Shown one piece after another: positions 1 through 9,507 of a DNA stretch of 64,000 bases (its first letter is position 1; every line of letters begins with the position of its first letter). Source of the stretch: Algiphilus sp965216485 (GTDB lineage Bacteria > Pseudomonadota > Gammaproteobacteria > Nevskiales > Nevskiaceae). A program made the position numbers and the translations under genes. The notes under the pieces are model-generated. The model did not search any database and was not told the DNA's origin. It was given only the letters and a program-made list of their open reading frames with translations. The stretch lies in NCBI RefSeq assembly GCF_965216485.1, contig NZ_OZ244162.1, positions 620,001 to 684,000 of the forward strand, in the 5' to 3' direction.

Positions 1-4
1 CCGA

Positions 5-1378
5 ATGAATCGAATGAGCCGCGGCCTGCTTTGGTCGGCGATGGTGTTGATTACCCCCATGCTGGCCCACGCTGGCGTATCGAAAGAAAAGGCAGCGGAA
101 CTCGATGCGGGCGGTTCGCTGACGCCGGTCGGTGCGACCCGCGCAGGCAACGCTGACGGCACCATCCCGGCCTGGGAAGGTGGCCTGAAGGAATCGCAGA
201 TCCCGGACTGCTACGAGGGCGAGGGCTCGCGCTACTGCAACCCCTTCCCCAATGACAAGCCGGTCTACACCGTCACGGCGGAAAACATGGAGCAATACGC
301 CAACCTGCTCAGCGAAGGGCAGAAGGCAATGTTCAAGCTGCACCCCGAGACCTACAAGATGCCGGTCTACGAGACGCGGCGCACCTTTGCCAATCCGGAA
401 TGGATTTACGAAGCTACCCGCAAGAATGCGGTGGAAGCAGAGCTCGGTGGCAATGGTGAAGCCCTGCAGGGGGCCATCAACGGCTACCCCTTCCCCATCC
501 CGGAAAACGGGCATGAGGTCATCTGGAATCACAAGGTGCGCTATCTGGGCCGTTGGGTGCAGCGCTGGAACAATCAGTTCGCCGTCACCCAGGGCGGGCG
601 CTACAACCAGGTCACCATCCGCGAGGACGTGTACTTCCCGTACAACGATCCCGAGAACGAGATCGAAGACCTGGAAAACGTCATCATCTACTTCCTGCAG
701 GTGGTCACCGATCCGCCTCGCCTGGCCGGTACCATCACCCTGGTGCACGAGACAATGGACCAGGTCACCGAACCGCGCCGTGCCTGGCAGTACAACCCGG
801 GCCAGCGCCGTCTGCGCCGTGCGCCGAACGTGGGTTATGACAACCCCGGTACCGCTGCCGACGGTCTGCGCACCAACGACCAGACCGACACCTTCAACGG
901 TGCCATGGACCGCTACACCTGGAAGCTGGTGGGCAAGCAGGAAATGCTGGTGCCTGCGAACAGCTACGAGCTGCACAGCGACGAGTACAAGTACAGCGAC
1001 ATCATCAAGGAAGGCCACATCAACCAGGATCTGACCCGCTACGAGCGGCGCCGCGTCTGGGTGGTTGATGCCGAAACCAAGCCGGGTACCACGCACATCT
1101 ACAAGCGGCGCAAGTTCTACGTCGACGAGGATGGCTGGCAGATCCGCGCGGTGGACATCTACGATCGCCGCGATGAGCTGTGGCGCTATCAGGAAGCACA
1201 CAGCGTGCTGGCCTATGACAAGCCCTTCGTGATGCCGATGGGCGAAACAATCTACGACCTGCAGAATGGTCGCTATCTGGGGCAGGCCTTCAACAACCAG
1301 CACCCGGAGAACGTCGAGCGTGAATTCGATCGCGACTACTTCCAGCCGTCGAATGTTTCTCGCCAGGCCACGCAGTAA
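5..1378 (+). CDS. DUF1329 family exported protein
   Basis: A 457-residue protein with an N-terminal signal peptide (hydrophobic segment at about residues 6-22, cleavage expected after AHA). It has the DUF1329 pattern: a conserved start with KAAELDAGGSLTPVGATRAG, a GTIPAWEGG segment, then a long beta-rich region related to outer-membrane lipoprotein-sorting proteins. DUF1329 genes commonly sit next to DUF1302 porin-like genes and are linked to uptake or surface handling of hydrophobic compounds; here a DUF1302 gene lies 34 kb away (35794-37644). The true 5' context is cut by the window edge, so the start (ATG at 5, or ATG at 14) cannot be checked for a ribosome binding site. The family assignment is firm; the function is inferred from family context. 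Confidence 0.85.
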   Translation: MNRMSRGLLWSAMVLITPMLAHAGVSKEKAAELDAGGSLTPVGATRAGNADGTIPAWEGGLKESQIPDCYEGEGSRYCNPFPNDKPVYTVTAENMEQYANLLSEGQKAMFKLHPETYKMPVYETRRTFANPEWIYEATRKNAVEAELGGNGEALQGAINGYPFPIPENGHEVIWNHKVRYLGRWVQRWNNQFAVTQGGRYNQVTIREDVYFPYNDPENEIEDLENVIIYFLQVVTDPPRLAGTITLVHETMDQVTEPRRAWQYNPGQRRLRRAPNVGYDNPGTAADGLRTNDQTDTFNGAMDRYTWKLVGKQEMLVPANSYELHSDEYKYSDIIKEGHINQDLTRYERRRVWVVDAETKPGTTHIYKRRKFYVDEDGWQIRAVDIYDRRDELWRYQEAHSVLAYDKPFVMPMGETIYDLQNGRYLGQAFNNQHPENVEREFDRDYFQPSNVSRQATQ

Positions 1379-1400
1379 GGTCTGATTTGTCGGTGGCATG

Positions 1401-1441
1401 AAAAAGCCCCGGATCCTTCAGGGATCCGGGGCTTCTTTTTT
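1401..1441. terminator. Bidirectional intrinsic terminator
   Basis: A 13-bp perfect stem (1404-1416 with 1422-1434) and a 5-base loop, flanked by A5 on the left and a T-rich run on the right. It lies between the convergent DUF1329 gene and the small Arg-rich gene and can serve both strands. Confidence 0.85.
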
Positions 1442-1477
1442 GCGTAAGACCGATTCGGCCAGCCGCTGGGGACGGGC

Positions 1478-1693
1478 CTAATCCTTCCTGTTGCGCTTGA
1501 CGTCGGGGTCCTGCGTCCAGTTGGTGCCGCCCTTGCGACGATCGACCCCGGAACGGCGCGGCTCCTTGTCGAGTTCGAAGCGGATATTGCCCCGACGGTC
1601 CTCAGTATTCTGCCGGCGGTCCTTGCCGGAGCGCCGTTCAACGGTGCGGCGAATGGTCTTTCCAGTGAATCCATCCGATGGATCGGTGCTCAT
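1478..1693 (-). CDS. Small arginine-rich conserved protein
   Basis: A 71-residue, very basic and polar protein with repeated RR-containing motifs (VERRSGKDRRQ, EDRRG, GVDRRKGG). Small proteins with RRSGxDRR repeats are widespread in proteobacteria without assigned function. There is no membrane segment or Cys cluster. The ATG at 1693 is preceded by a weak GCAGG. It stands alone between two convergent or distant genes and should end at the shared terminator at 1401-1441. It may be a nucleic-acid-associated or disordered protein, but that is only a guess from composition. Confidence 0.6.
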   Translation of the reverse strand: MSTDPSDGFTGKTIRRTVERRSGKDRRQNTEDRRGNIRFELDKEPRRSGVDRRKGGTNWTQDPDVKRNRKD

Positions 1694-1788
1694 GGCCTGC
1701 AGTCCCTGCGGTATTCATCGAGCAACATACACCCTGCCGCGCCATCTGACGAGCCGCTTTCATCGCGTTGCTGCCACCCTTGGTCTGA

Positions 1789-2808
1789 TCAATCGTCGCA
1801 GGCAGTGCGGCGCGCCTGCCAGAGGGCGTCATGGCGCCGCTGCAGGTCGCCCAGTGTGTGGGCCAGACTCTCGGGCCCGTGCCACACCTGGTTGCGGAAA
1901 TCGGCCACCGACTGAGAGAAGCTGAGCATCTCGGCACTTTGTGCCGTCCACAGCTGCTCAAGTGGTGTGCTGGCCTCGCGCATGGCGCGTGCGAGCAGCT
2001 GCACATGCGGTCCCACTCGCGTGCGATAGAGCTGCTCGGCGTCCACCCAGGCGCCCTCGCGTTCTGCATGGCAGATGCCGGACGCGGTGGCCGCAACCAG
2101 CATGGGTTGGGCGCGTTCCAGCGCCCACACGGCCCGCTGGGCTGCGAGCAGCCAGGCGCCGCCGCCCCTGCTCTGCTCGAAACGTTGGTAGGCCGACGAG
2201 AAGGCGGCCTGCGCCTGCGCGACCTCGCCGTCACGCGCTGCTGAAATGGCCTGCAGCAGTGTGTCTACTGGCGCAGCGATGTTGTGTGTCTGCGCCTCCG
2301 GCACAACGGGCTGCGTCGCCAGACTCCACCACTGGGCAAAAGCCGCGCTGCCAAAACTGGCGTTCCAGCGCAGGGCCTGCAGCGCGGGGCGCTTTTCTTC
2401 GATCAGGGTGTCGAGCCGGTCGTGCAGCTCGTCCTCTGCCTCCAGATCCCGTCGACATTCCTGCAGACGCGCCATGACGGCAGAGCCAAGGGCAACATGG
2501 CTGGCACTGTCAGCGTGTCGCCCGAGAATGCTGTTGCGCTGTGCGATGAACTGGGTAACGTCGCAGCGCGACAGACTGAAAAGCTCCAATACGCCCCCGC
2601 GCACCTCGGGCACCTCGGCAGTACGTTGCCGCGCGCGTGGATAGCGAGGGGGCAGCGCAGAGCGCTGGATTGCATCGGCCTCCCCCGTCGATTCGGTGGC
2701 GTGGGCAAGCGCCTCTAGGTAGCGCGCAAACAATGCATCGCCTGGGTCCGGCGTGCAGCCATGAAGGCCCAGCAGAATGATGGCGAGCAGGCAGCAGAGC
2801 TTGGACAT
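1789..2808 (-). CDS. DUF3080-type lipoprotein
   Basis: A protein of about 339 residues. I chose the ATG at 2808 because it begins directly with a lipoprotein signal (MSKLCCLLAIILLGLHGC), with the lipobox Cys at residue 18; the frame is open further upstream but that part looks non-coding. The mature part is alpha-helical (for example the FSLSRCDVTQFIAQRNSILG and ALRWNASFGSAAFAQWW regions) and matches the DUF3080 pattern of gammaproteobacterial lipoproteins of unknown function. It is transcribed alone. The terminator of the upstream FKBP gene lies 45 bp before its start. Confidence 0.75.
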   Translation of the reverse strand: MSKLCCLLAIILLGLHGCTPDPGDALFARYLEALAHATESTGEADAIQRSALPPRYPRARQRTAEVPEVRGGVLELFSLSRCDVTQFIAQRNSILGRHADSASHVALGSAVMARLQECRRDLEAEDELHDRLDTLIEEKRPALQALRWNASFGSAAFAQWWSLATQPVVPEAQTHNIAAPVDTLLQAISAARDGEVAQAQAAFSSAYQRFEQSRGGGAWLLAAQRAVWALERAQPMLVAATASGICHAEREGAWVDAEQLYRTRVGPHVQLLARAMREASTPLEQLWTAQSAEMLSFSQSVADFRNQVWHGPESLAHTLGDLQRRHDALWQARRTACDD

Positions 2809-2852
2809 GGCGGCATGGTAGGGGCTGTGTGCCCATTGCCGTCGGGTTGTCC

Positions 2853-2885
2853 AAAAAGAAAAGCCCCGGCACCTGGCTGGGGCTT
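2853..2885 (-). terminator. Intrinsic terminator of the FKBP gene
   Basis: Read on the minus strand, a GC-rich stem (arms 2861-2867 and 2879-2885, extended inward) is followed by TTTTCTTTTT. It lies 45 bp downstream of the FKBP stop codon. Confidence 0.8.
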
Positions 2886-2929
2886 GACGGTGCGCAGCGC
2901 CCAATGGCGCTGCGCAGGACAGCCAGAGC

Positions 2930-3691
2930 CTAGCCCGCGTCCTCTTCCCCGCTCTCGGCATCGCCTTCTTCGGCACCGTCGTCCTGAACTTCGATCAGTT
3001 CCACCTCGAAGACCAGGGTTTCGTTCGGGCCGATGCGGTTGCCGGCACCCTGCTTGCCGTAGGCCAGATCCGGCGGAATCACCAGGCGAGCCTTGCCGCC
3101 TTCCTGCATCTTCTGCAGCGCTTCCGTCCAGCCAGGAATGACGTTGCCCAGCGGGAAGGTGGCAGGTTCGCCGCGCTGATAGGAGCTATCGAATTCGGTG
3201 CCGTCGATGAGTTCGCCGCGATAGTGCACGGTGACGGTATCTTCGGCCGTCGGCGATGCGCCCTCACCCTTCTCAAGCGATTCGAATTGCAGCCCGGATT
3301 CGGTGACTTCGACGCCTTCGCGTGCGGCGTTCTCTTCCTGGAAGGCCTTGCCCTTGCTGGCAGCTTCTTCGCCGGCCTTGGCCTGTTCTTCCGCGCGTTC
3401 TTTCTGCAGACGCTGGGCAACGGCGTTCTTGATTTCCGTGCGCTCAGCCTCGTCCAGCGCCAGTTCTTCGCCAGCGAAGGCTTCCTGGATGCCGCGCTCC
3501 AGCGCGTCCAGATCGACATCGTCCTTCACGGCCTGAAGGGAATTGCCGAGGTCGACGCCCACGGCATAACTGAACTTGGCGGATTCACTGTCCAGCGAGA
3601 CTTCCTTGGCGTCGGAGCTGCTGTCGGTCTGCGCCTGGCAGGCGGTGATGGCGAGGGCCGCCGCAATGGCGGTCAGTCGAAACTTCCACAT
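2930..3691 (-). CDS. FKBP-type peptidyl-prolyl isomerase, lipoprotein-like
   Basis: A 253-residue protein resembling FkpA/Mip. It begins with a signal peptide ending in AITAC (lipobox-like, Cys about residue 18). It then has the helical FKBP_N dimerisation domain (about residues 35-125) and the catalytic FKBP_C domain (about 140-235: VTVHYRGELIDGTEFDSSYQRGEP, VIPGWTEALQKM, LVIPPDLAYGKQGAG). The role would be folding of periplasmic or outer-membrane proteins. The C-terminus is an acidic tail (EEGDAESGEEDAG), which is somewhat unusual. The gene is monocistronic with its own terminator. Confidence 0.92.
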   Translation of the reverse strand: MWKFRLTAIAAALAITACQAQTDSSSDAKEVSLDSESAKFSYAVGVDLGNSLQAVKDDVDLDALERGIQEAFAGEELALDEAERTEIKNAVAQRLQKERAEEQAKAGEEAASKGKAFQEENAAREGVEVTESGLQFESLEKGEGASPTAEDTVTVHYRGELIDGTEFDSSYQRGEPATFPLGNVIPGWTEALQKMQEGGKARLVIPPDLAYGKQGAGNRIGPNETLVFEVELIEVQDDGAEEGDAESGEEDAG

Positions 3692-3757
3692 ATCGATGAC
3701 GTTCCCGGTTTGAATGTGATTTGGAATGGAAGCCCGTAACTTCCAGTGCGCGACAGC

Positions 3758-6235
3758 CTACACGGATTGCTCCTGCGGTGTCGTATGCGGCTGGCGATGC
3801 GCGGCCAGCTGCAGGATGGTCTGTTGTGCTTCGGGGCTCAGCAGTGCCAGCGCCGAGCGCGCCAGCTCATCGATGTTGTCGCCAACCCGAATCGCGCCAT
3901 CCTCCGTTTCGCTGATCAGAGCGAGATCAATGAGGGTGTCGAGATAGCCCTGGAACAGCGCCCGGTCGAAGAACTCAGGCGCCATGCGCCCGGTCAGCAC
4001 CGCGATCCGCTCGGCCAGACTGCGGCAGTTTTCCTCGAACTCCTTACGTTCGATCGGCCCCTTGCGCGCCTCTGCCGAGAGCATGACCGCGGTCATGCAG
4101 TAGCGCTCCAGGGTCTCGCCCATGACGCGCGAAAGCATGGAAAGCGCCGGGAACATCGCCGAAGTGATGTCGGGTCGTACCAGGGCGTCGCCGTTACGCT
4201 CGAGCAGGCCCAGTTCCACCATGCGCTGGATGGTTTCGGCCAGAATCCTTCGGCTCTGCGCGTCTGGCCAACGCAGGAAGAATTCCGTGCGCAGGAAGGG
4301 ATACAGGGCTTCGGCGGCATCAAGCACCTTCTGTTCGGGCGCCTCCGCCTGCGTGCGGAAGAAGGTGGCGATGAGCGAGGGCACTGCAAAAAGGTGCTGG
4401 ATGTTGTTGCGGTAGTAGGTCAGCAGAGTGGCCTGCTTGCCCTCGGCGAGCAGAATGTCGCCCCAGTCATGCGGGATCCGGGAGAGTCGCGCGATGGGCG
4501 TCGCCCACTCCAAAGTCTGCGCCGCATCGGTCACCGGCAGGGTCACCTCCTCGTCGTAGGGGTGCTCCTGCAACAGGCGTAGCAGCAGGGCCACCTGCGC
4601 GTGCAGATCGCTTTCTGCCACCGCTTTCTGCGGGGCGGCCAGCAGCGCCACTGAGGTGACCGCGACCGGGGAGGCCACTGCCGCGCGGTTGATGCGCCGC
4701 ATGATTTCCTGCGCCAGCGCCGAGACCAGATCGTTGAAGCCATCCGGGCGTATCGGCACTGTACTGCTGCCGAAGCCGTCGCGCCAGCCGCGAAGCTGTC
4801 GATCCGCGAACTCCTGCAGCCGCAACGGTTCGCCGAAGGAGAGGTAGGGCTTGCCGAAGGACTTGGTGAGGACCTTGGTGGCCTTCAGCAGGCCTTGCGC
4901 CGACTCCTTCTGTTTCTGCGCCCCGCGCAGTTCGCGGGCGTAGGTCGCGCCCTCCGGTACGCGGTCATAGCCGACATAGATCGGGACGACGGCCACCTTG
5001 CGCGCCCGCTGCCGCAAGGCGGATTCGGTGATCATCGCCATCAGGCCGGTCTTGGGGCGCAGCAGTCTTCCGGTCCGCGAGCGCCCGCCTTCCGGATAGA
5101 AGCTGATCGAATAGCCCCGTGCGATCAGCATGTCGACATAGGCGCGGAAGATGGCGGTGTAGAGGGCGTCACCCTTGAAGCTTCGGCGAATGTAGAAGGC
5201 GCCGCCGCGACGCAGGAGGCCGCCGATGGGCCAGAAATTGAGATTGACGCCTGCGGCAATGTGCGGCGGCACAATGCCGGCGCGGTAGAGCACATAGGAA
5301 ATCAGCAGATAATCCAGGTGGCTGCGATGCGAGGCGGTGAACACGATCTCGTGGGTCTGCGCCAGTTGGCGTACCCGTTCCAGATTGCGGACGTCGATGC
5401 CGCGGAATATCCGGTTGAATACCGGCGTCATCAGCCGCTCAAGGAAGGAAAGGGTCGTCGTCGAGTAATTGGCGGCAATCTCATGGGCGATGCGCCGGGC
5501 GCGCTTGCGCACGGCGGCGGCATCCTTCTTCGAACTGGCGATCTCGCTGTCGATGGCATTGCGCACCGCCGAGGTGCGCAGGATGCCGTCGATGAGCACC
5601 GGTCGGCGGACCAGCCGCGGCCCGAGGGTGGCCGTGCGCATGCGCAGGAAGTGAATGTGGAAGACGCGCGCCAGCTTGCGCATGGTGTGGCGCGGCCGTG
5701 GCGTTTCCGCCATGAAGTCGCGCAGCGAGACGCGCGGTGAGAACTGCGCCAGCAGGTTGCGTCCATTGAACAGCGCGATGAACAGCTTGTGCAGCCGCCC
5801 GGCACCGACGCTGTCGGAAAACAGAATGCGGAAGAGCGAGGTTTCCTTGTCGGGCTGGCGCCCCCAGAAGAGCGAGACCGGGACCAGCTGCACGTCGTAG
5901 CCACGGTAGGATTGGGCTTCGCCGAACAAGGCTTCCAGCGCATCGGTATCGCGTTCGGGGCGTAGCAGGATCGGTAGATACAGAAAGGTGGCGGTCTCGG
6001 CTGTCGGCAGTTTCATGCCGATGCGCTTGGGAACAGGCAATCCGCGCATCTGGCAGATGCGCTGGAGCGCAAAAAGATCGAGCCAGCTGCGCTCGGGCAG
6101 GACGTAGCAGACCGGCTTGTCGGTCTCGATATCCAGTTCGTCGGGTAGATGCTCGGGCGTCGTTCTGAAGTGCAGCCACCACATCAAGGGCCGGCTCAAC
6201 AGCCAGCACAACCAGAACATCGCGGCTTGAATCAT
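3758..6235 (-). CDS. plsB: Glycerol-3-phosphate acyltransferase PlsB
   Basis: About 825 residues, close to the 807 of E. coli PlsB. This membrane enzyme transfers an acyl chain from acyl-CoA or acyl-ACP to sn-1 of glycerol-3-phosphate, the first step of phospholipid synthesis. The acyltransferase H-x4-D motif is present (ASHRSHLDYLLI), followed by GGAFYIRRSF and FPEGGRSRTGRLLRPKTG. The ATG at 6235 is chosen because AGGGGGAAGG precedes it and because the protein then starts with a hydrophobic helix (MIQAAMFWLCWLLSRPLMWW); the open frame upstream has no PlsB features and would overlap the divergent DUF4112 gene. Confidence 0.95.
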   Translation of the reverse strand: MIQAAMFWLCWLLSRPLMWWLHFRTTPEHLPDELDIETDKPVCYVLPERSWLDLFALQRICQMRGLPVPKRIGMKLPTAETATFLYLPILLRPERDTDALEALFGEAQSYRGYDVQLVPVSLFWGRQPDKETSLFRILFSDSVGAGRLHKLFIALFNGRNLLAQFSPRVSLRDFMAETPRPRHTMRKLARVFHIHFLRMRTATLGPRLVRRPVLIDGILRTSAVRNAIDSEIASSKKDAAAVRKRARRIAHEIAANYSTTTLSFLERLMTPVFNRIFRGIDVRNLERVRQLAQTHEIVFTASHRSHLDYLLISYVLYRAGIVPPHIAAGVNLNFWPIGGLLRRGGAFYIRRSFKGDALYTAIFRAYVDMLIARGYSISFYPEGGRSRTGRLLRPKTGLMAMITESALRQRARKVAVVPIYVGYDRVPEGATYARELRGAQKQKESAQGLLKATKVLTKSFGKPYLSFGEPLRLQEFADRQLRGWRDGFGSSTVPIRPDGFNDLVSALAQEIMRRINRAAVASPVAVTSVALLAAPQKAVAESDLHAQVALLLRLLQEHPYDEEVTLPVTDAAQTLEWATPIARLSRIPHDWGDILLAEGKQATLLTYYRNNIQHLFAVPSLIATFFRTQAEAPEQKVLDAAEALYPFLRTEFFLRWPDAQSRRILAETIQRMVELGLLERNGDALVRPDITSAMFPALSMLSRVMGETLERYCMTAVMLSAEARKGPIERKEFEENCRSLAERIAVLTGRMAPEFFDRALFQGYLDTLIDLALISETEDGAIRVGDNIDELARSALALLSPEAQQTILQLAAHRQPHTTPQEQSV

Positions 6236-6341
6236 CCTTCCCCCTGGTCGTATGCGTTCTGATGCGGATGACGACAAGCCGTATGATGCGCGCAAGCGGG
6301 CGCCCTTGCAGCCACCGCTTCCATTGTCTCTCCGCATCGCC

Positions 6342-6848
6342 ATGCCCTCTCCCGCCGCCACACCTCCGGGTCAACCCAGCCCTGAGCAGATCGCATCCGC
6401 CCGTCGCTTTGCCCGGCGCGCAGCGTGGTTTCTCGACAGCAGTATCCGCCTTCCCTTTGTCGGCATCCGCATCGGTGTGCAGCCGATCATCTCGCTGATA
6501 CCGGTGGCGGGCGACGTGGCCGGCTTCGTCGTCACACTGGGCATCATCGGGCAGGCGGTGCGCATGAAGGCGCCGCCGCGCACCCTGGCGCGCATGGCCG
6601 GCTACGCGGTGCTGGACCTCTTTGTCGGACTGGTGCCGGTGGCCGGGGATGCGGCCGACTTCTTCCTGCGTGCCAACACGCGCAACTGTGCCCTGCTTGA
6701 GCGCCACCTCGATGCACTGGAAGGCAAGCCGGTGCAGCCGGCGTGGCAGCGCCGTCTCGGCGTCCTTCTGCTGGTAGTGACCCTTGCCGGTGCGGCCTGG
6801 TTGGCATGGGTCCTGGGCAGTGCGGTGGTCGGTGCTCTATTCGCTTAG
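6342..6848 (+). CDS. DUF4112 domain membrane protein
   Basis: About 168 residues. DUF4112 is recognised from LDSSIRLPFVGIRIGVQPIISLIPVAGDVAGF and the related half LFVGLVPVAGDAADFF: two membrane-associated segments, each with a PVAGD motif, then a C-terminal transmembrane helix (about residues 133-160). The function of the family is unknown. The ATG at 6342 is preferred; an upstream in-frame ATG at 6252 would add 30 unconserved residues. The 3' end overlaps the end of the convergent fbpC gene by 12 bp. Confidence 0.75.
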   Translation: MPSPAATPPGQPSPEQIASARRFARRAAWFLDSSIRLPFVGIRIGVQPIISLIPVAGDVAGFVVTLGIIGQAVRMKAPPRTLARMAGYAVLDLFVGLVPVAGDAADFFLRANTRNCALLERHLDALEGKPVQPAWQRRLGVLLLVVTLAGAAWLAWVLGSAVVGALFA

Positions 6849-7898
6849 TGCATCGCGCGCCGAGTCCGGAGCAAAGCACATGACGTGTTCCAGATTCAGG
6901 CGGATGCCGATGGCCTCACCGAGGCGGTGATTGTGATGCGACGGCACCAGCGACAGCAAGCGCGTGCCCGAGGACAGCTCCAGGCCGTACAGGAAGGAGG
7001 CGCCCCGAAAGCTCTTGTGCACGATGCGCGCCTTCCACGGGCTGTGGTCGTCGTGCAGGACATCGTCGGGGCGCAGCAGCACATCGACTTCGGGGCCCTT
7101 GGGTTGCGGTCCCGGTGAGGGCGGGAGGGCGCCCAGCTCGGTCTCCACCTCGCTGCCGTCCGCACGCACGCTGCCGCGGATGAACACCCCCTCACCCACG
7201 AAATCGGCGACGAAGCGCGTGCTGGGTCGGTGATAGACGTTATAGGGCGTATCCCACTGGTGCAGGGCACCATCGCGCAGTACGCCGACCCACTGGCCAA
7301 AGGCGAAGGCCTCAAGATGCGAGTGCGTCACCAGCAGCGCCGTGATGCCGAGTTGATTGAGAAGGGCGCGCAATTCCTCGCGCAGCTGCAGGCGCAGCTC
7401 TTCATCCAGGCTGGAGAACGGCTCGTCGAGCAGCAACAGGCGCGGGCGTGCCGCCAGTGCGCGCGCCACGGCGACGCGTTGCAGCTGGCCGCCGGAGAGT
7501 GCGTGTGGGCGGCGCTCCGCGAAGCGCGTCAGACCAACCATGTCGAGTGCTTCCAGTGCCCGCTGGCGAGCCTCCGAGCGCTTCAGGCGGTGCAGACCAA
7601 ACTGGACGTTGTCGACGGCGCTGAGGTGCGGCAGCAGCGCCAGATCCTGAAACACCATCGCGAAATCGCGCGCCTCGGGCGGAACATGGTGGTGCGTGTC
7701 GTTCAGCACGCCGCCGTCGAAGCGCACGCTGCCGCCGGTGGGTGTCTCGAAGCCGGCCAGGATGCGCAGCAGCGTGGTCTTGCCGGAGCCACTGGGCCCG
7801 AGCAGCGCGCCCGTATCGCCTCGTGGCAGGGCCAGGGACACGGCGTCCAGCACGGGCGTGTCGCCGTAGGCGGTGCTGAGGTCTCGAAGTTCAAGCAT
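6837..7898 (-). CDS. fbpC: Ferric iron ABC transporter ATP-binding protein (FbpC type)
   Basis: A 353-residue ABC ATPase with Walker A GPSGSGKTT (about 35-43), Q-loop FQDLALLPHLS, signature LSGGQLQRV (about 137), Walker B LLLLDEPFSSLD and the H-loop. A C-terminal TOBE-like domain starts near residue 240. FbpC/PotA-type ATPases drive uptake of Fe3+ or related ligands. It is the last gene of the fbpA-fbpB-fbpC operon and starts 8 bp inside the end of fbpB, indicating coupled translation. The substrate is inferred from the partner protein and the Fur-box match upstream of fbpA. Confidence 0.88.
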   Translation of the reverse strand: MLELRDLSTAYGDTPVLDAVSLALPRGDTGALLGPSGSGKTTLLRILAGFETPTGGSVRFDGGVLNDTHHHVPPEARDFAMVFQDLALLPHLSAVDNVQFGLHRLKRSEARQRALEALDMVGLTRFAERRPHALSGGQLQRVAVARALAARPRLLLLDEPFSSLDEELRLQLREELRALLNQLGITALLVTHSHLEAFAFGQWVGVLRDGALHQWDTPYNVYHRPSTRFVADFVGEGVFIRGSVRADGSEVETELGALPPSPGPQPKGPEVDVLLRPDDVLHDDHSPWKARIVHKSFRGASFLYGLELSSGTRLLSLVPSHHNHRLGEAIGIRLNLEHVMCFAPDSARDALSE

Positions 7899-9507
7899 GC
7901 GGGGTGTCGTTCTTTTGGCCGGTCTGGCGCTGCAGCAGCCACACCGGAATCGTGCCCACCGCGATCAGCAGCAACGCGGGCACGGCGGCCTGCTCCCACT
8001 GTCCTTCGCTGGTGTACTCGAACACGCGGGTGGCCAGGGTATCCCAGCCGAACGGTCGCATCATCAGCGTGATCGGCATTTCCTTCATGATGTCGACGAA
8101 GACCAGCAGCGCGCCAACCGCCATGCTCCGCCGCAGCATGGGCCAGTAGACGGCGCCCAGTATCCGCCGCTGCGGCATTCCGCTGAGCCGTGCGCTGTCG
8201 AGGATCGACGGCGACAGGCGCATGGTGCTGGAGGCCACCGGCGCATGCGCCACTGCCAGGAAGCGAACCGCGTAGCCGGCAAGCAGCAGGGCCACGCCGC
8301 CACCCGCAAGGCTGGCGGCCAGTCCCCCGCCGATGCTCTGCGAGGCCTGACTCAGCGGGACATAGATGCCGACTGCCAGCAAGGCGCCCGGAAAGGCGTA
8401 GCCCAGCGTGGCGATGCGTTGCGCCGCGCGCAGCGCGGGGCTGGGCGCGAAATGCACCGAGGTGGCGAGGAAGGTTGCAGCGGCCACCACCAGGGCGGCC
8501 CCCATGAGTGCGAGCAGCGCACTGTTCTTGGCCCACTCGATGAAGCGCGCGTCGATCAGATCGAGATGCTGCAGCCCGGCCCAGAGCAGCCAGCTCACTG
8601 GCAGCCCGAAGGCAAGCAGGAAGACCGCAGTGCACCAGGCCGTTGCCAGCCAGCGACCGCGCCGCGACAGGGGCAGCCGGCGTACGCTGCCCACGCCCAT
8701 GGCCGTGAAACGCATGCGTCGGCGCGCCTGGGACTCCAGGGTGAGGAGCAGCACGACGAAGACCAGCATGAGGCTGGCGATCTGCAGGGCCGACTGCGGC
8801 GAAAACAGGCCGTACCAGGCTTTGTAGATGGCCACCGACAGGGTGTCGTGGTTGAAGGCGGCCACCGTGCCGAAGTCGGCGAGCACTTCCATCAGCGCCA
8901 GGCTGGCGCCGGCCGCAATCCAGGGCAGGGCCATCGGCAAGGCCACCTTCACGAAGGCCTGACGCGGTCGCAGGCCCACGCTGCGCGCGGCTTCGATGGC
9001 GCGCAGTCCCTGAGACTGAAAGGCCTCACGCGTGATCAGGAAGACATAGGGATAGAGCGAGGCCGTCAACACCATACTGAGGCCGTAACGGTTGCGCACC
9101 TCCGGCATCCACGCAGGCAGGCCGGGAAGAAAGCCGCCGCCCTGATCCAGCAGGCCGAGAAAGGCGATGGCCACCACGTAGCCCGGCAGGGCGAGCGGCA
9201 ACAGCAGCAGAAAGGAGAACAGTGCGCGGCCCGGAAAGTCGGTCAAGGCCACCAGCCCGGCGGAGACCACGCCGACCACCAGGACCCCGACCAGTACCAG
9301 CACGAGCAGAACGGCGGTATTGGCAACGGCCGCCGGCAGCACGTAGCTGCGCAGATGCTCGAGCAGCGCGGTGTCGACGGCGGTCCATGACCAGAGGGCC
9401 GCGCCCAGTGGCACCAGCGTGGGCACGCACAGCAACAGCGCCGCGAGCTGCCATGCCCGCGGCCGGCCTACGCGGCGCTGTGGCGCTGCGCTAGCGGTAG
9501 CCGGCAC
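7891..9507 (-). CDS. fbpB: Ferric iron ABC transporter permease (FbpB type)
   Basis: A 538-residue inner-membrane permease with about 12 transmembrane segments in two homologous halves. Each half carries an EAA-like loop: EAARSVGLRPRQAF in the first, DSARLSGMPQRRILG in the second. Fused double-permease architecture is typical of FbpB/SfuB iron transporters. It overlaps the end of fbpA by 17 bp and the start of fbpC by 8 bp, so the three genes form one translationally coupled unit. Confidence 0.9.
   Translation of the reverse strand: MPATASAAPQRRVGRPRAWQLAALLLCVPTLVPLGAALWSWTAVDTALLEHLRSYVLPAAVANTAVLLVLVLVGVLVVGVVSAGLVALTDFPGRALFSFLLLLPLALPGYVVAIAFLGLLDQGGGFLPGLPAWMPEVRNRYGLSMVLTASLYPYVFLITREAFQSQGLRAIEAARSVGLRPRQAFVKVALPMALPWIAAGASLALMEVLADFGTVAAFNHDTLSVAIYKAWYGLFSPQSALQIASLMLVFVVLLLTLESQARRRMRFTAMGVGSVRRLPLSRRGRWLATAWCTAVFLLAFGLPVSWLLWAGLQHLDLIDARFIEWAKNSALLALMGAALVVAAATFLATSVHFAPSPALRAAQRIATLGYAFPGALLAVGIYVPLSQASQSIGGGLAASLAGGGVALLLAGYAVRFLAVAHAPVASSTMRLSPSILDSARLSGMPQRRILGAVYWPMLRRSMAVGALLVFVDIMKEMPITLMMRPFGWDTLATRVFEYTSEGQWEQAAVPALLLIAVGTIPVWLLQRQTGQKNDTPHA

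Noticed and set aside
7873..9390. Plus-strand frame under fbpB
   Set aside because: Gln/Arg/His-rich composition typical of an antisense shadow of a membrane protein gene.
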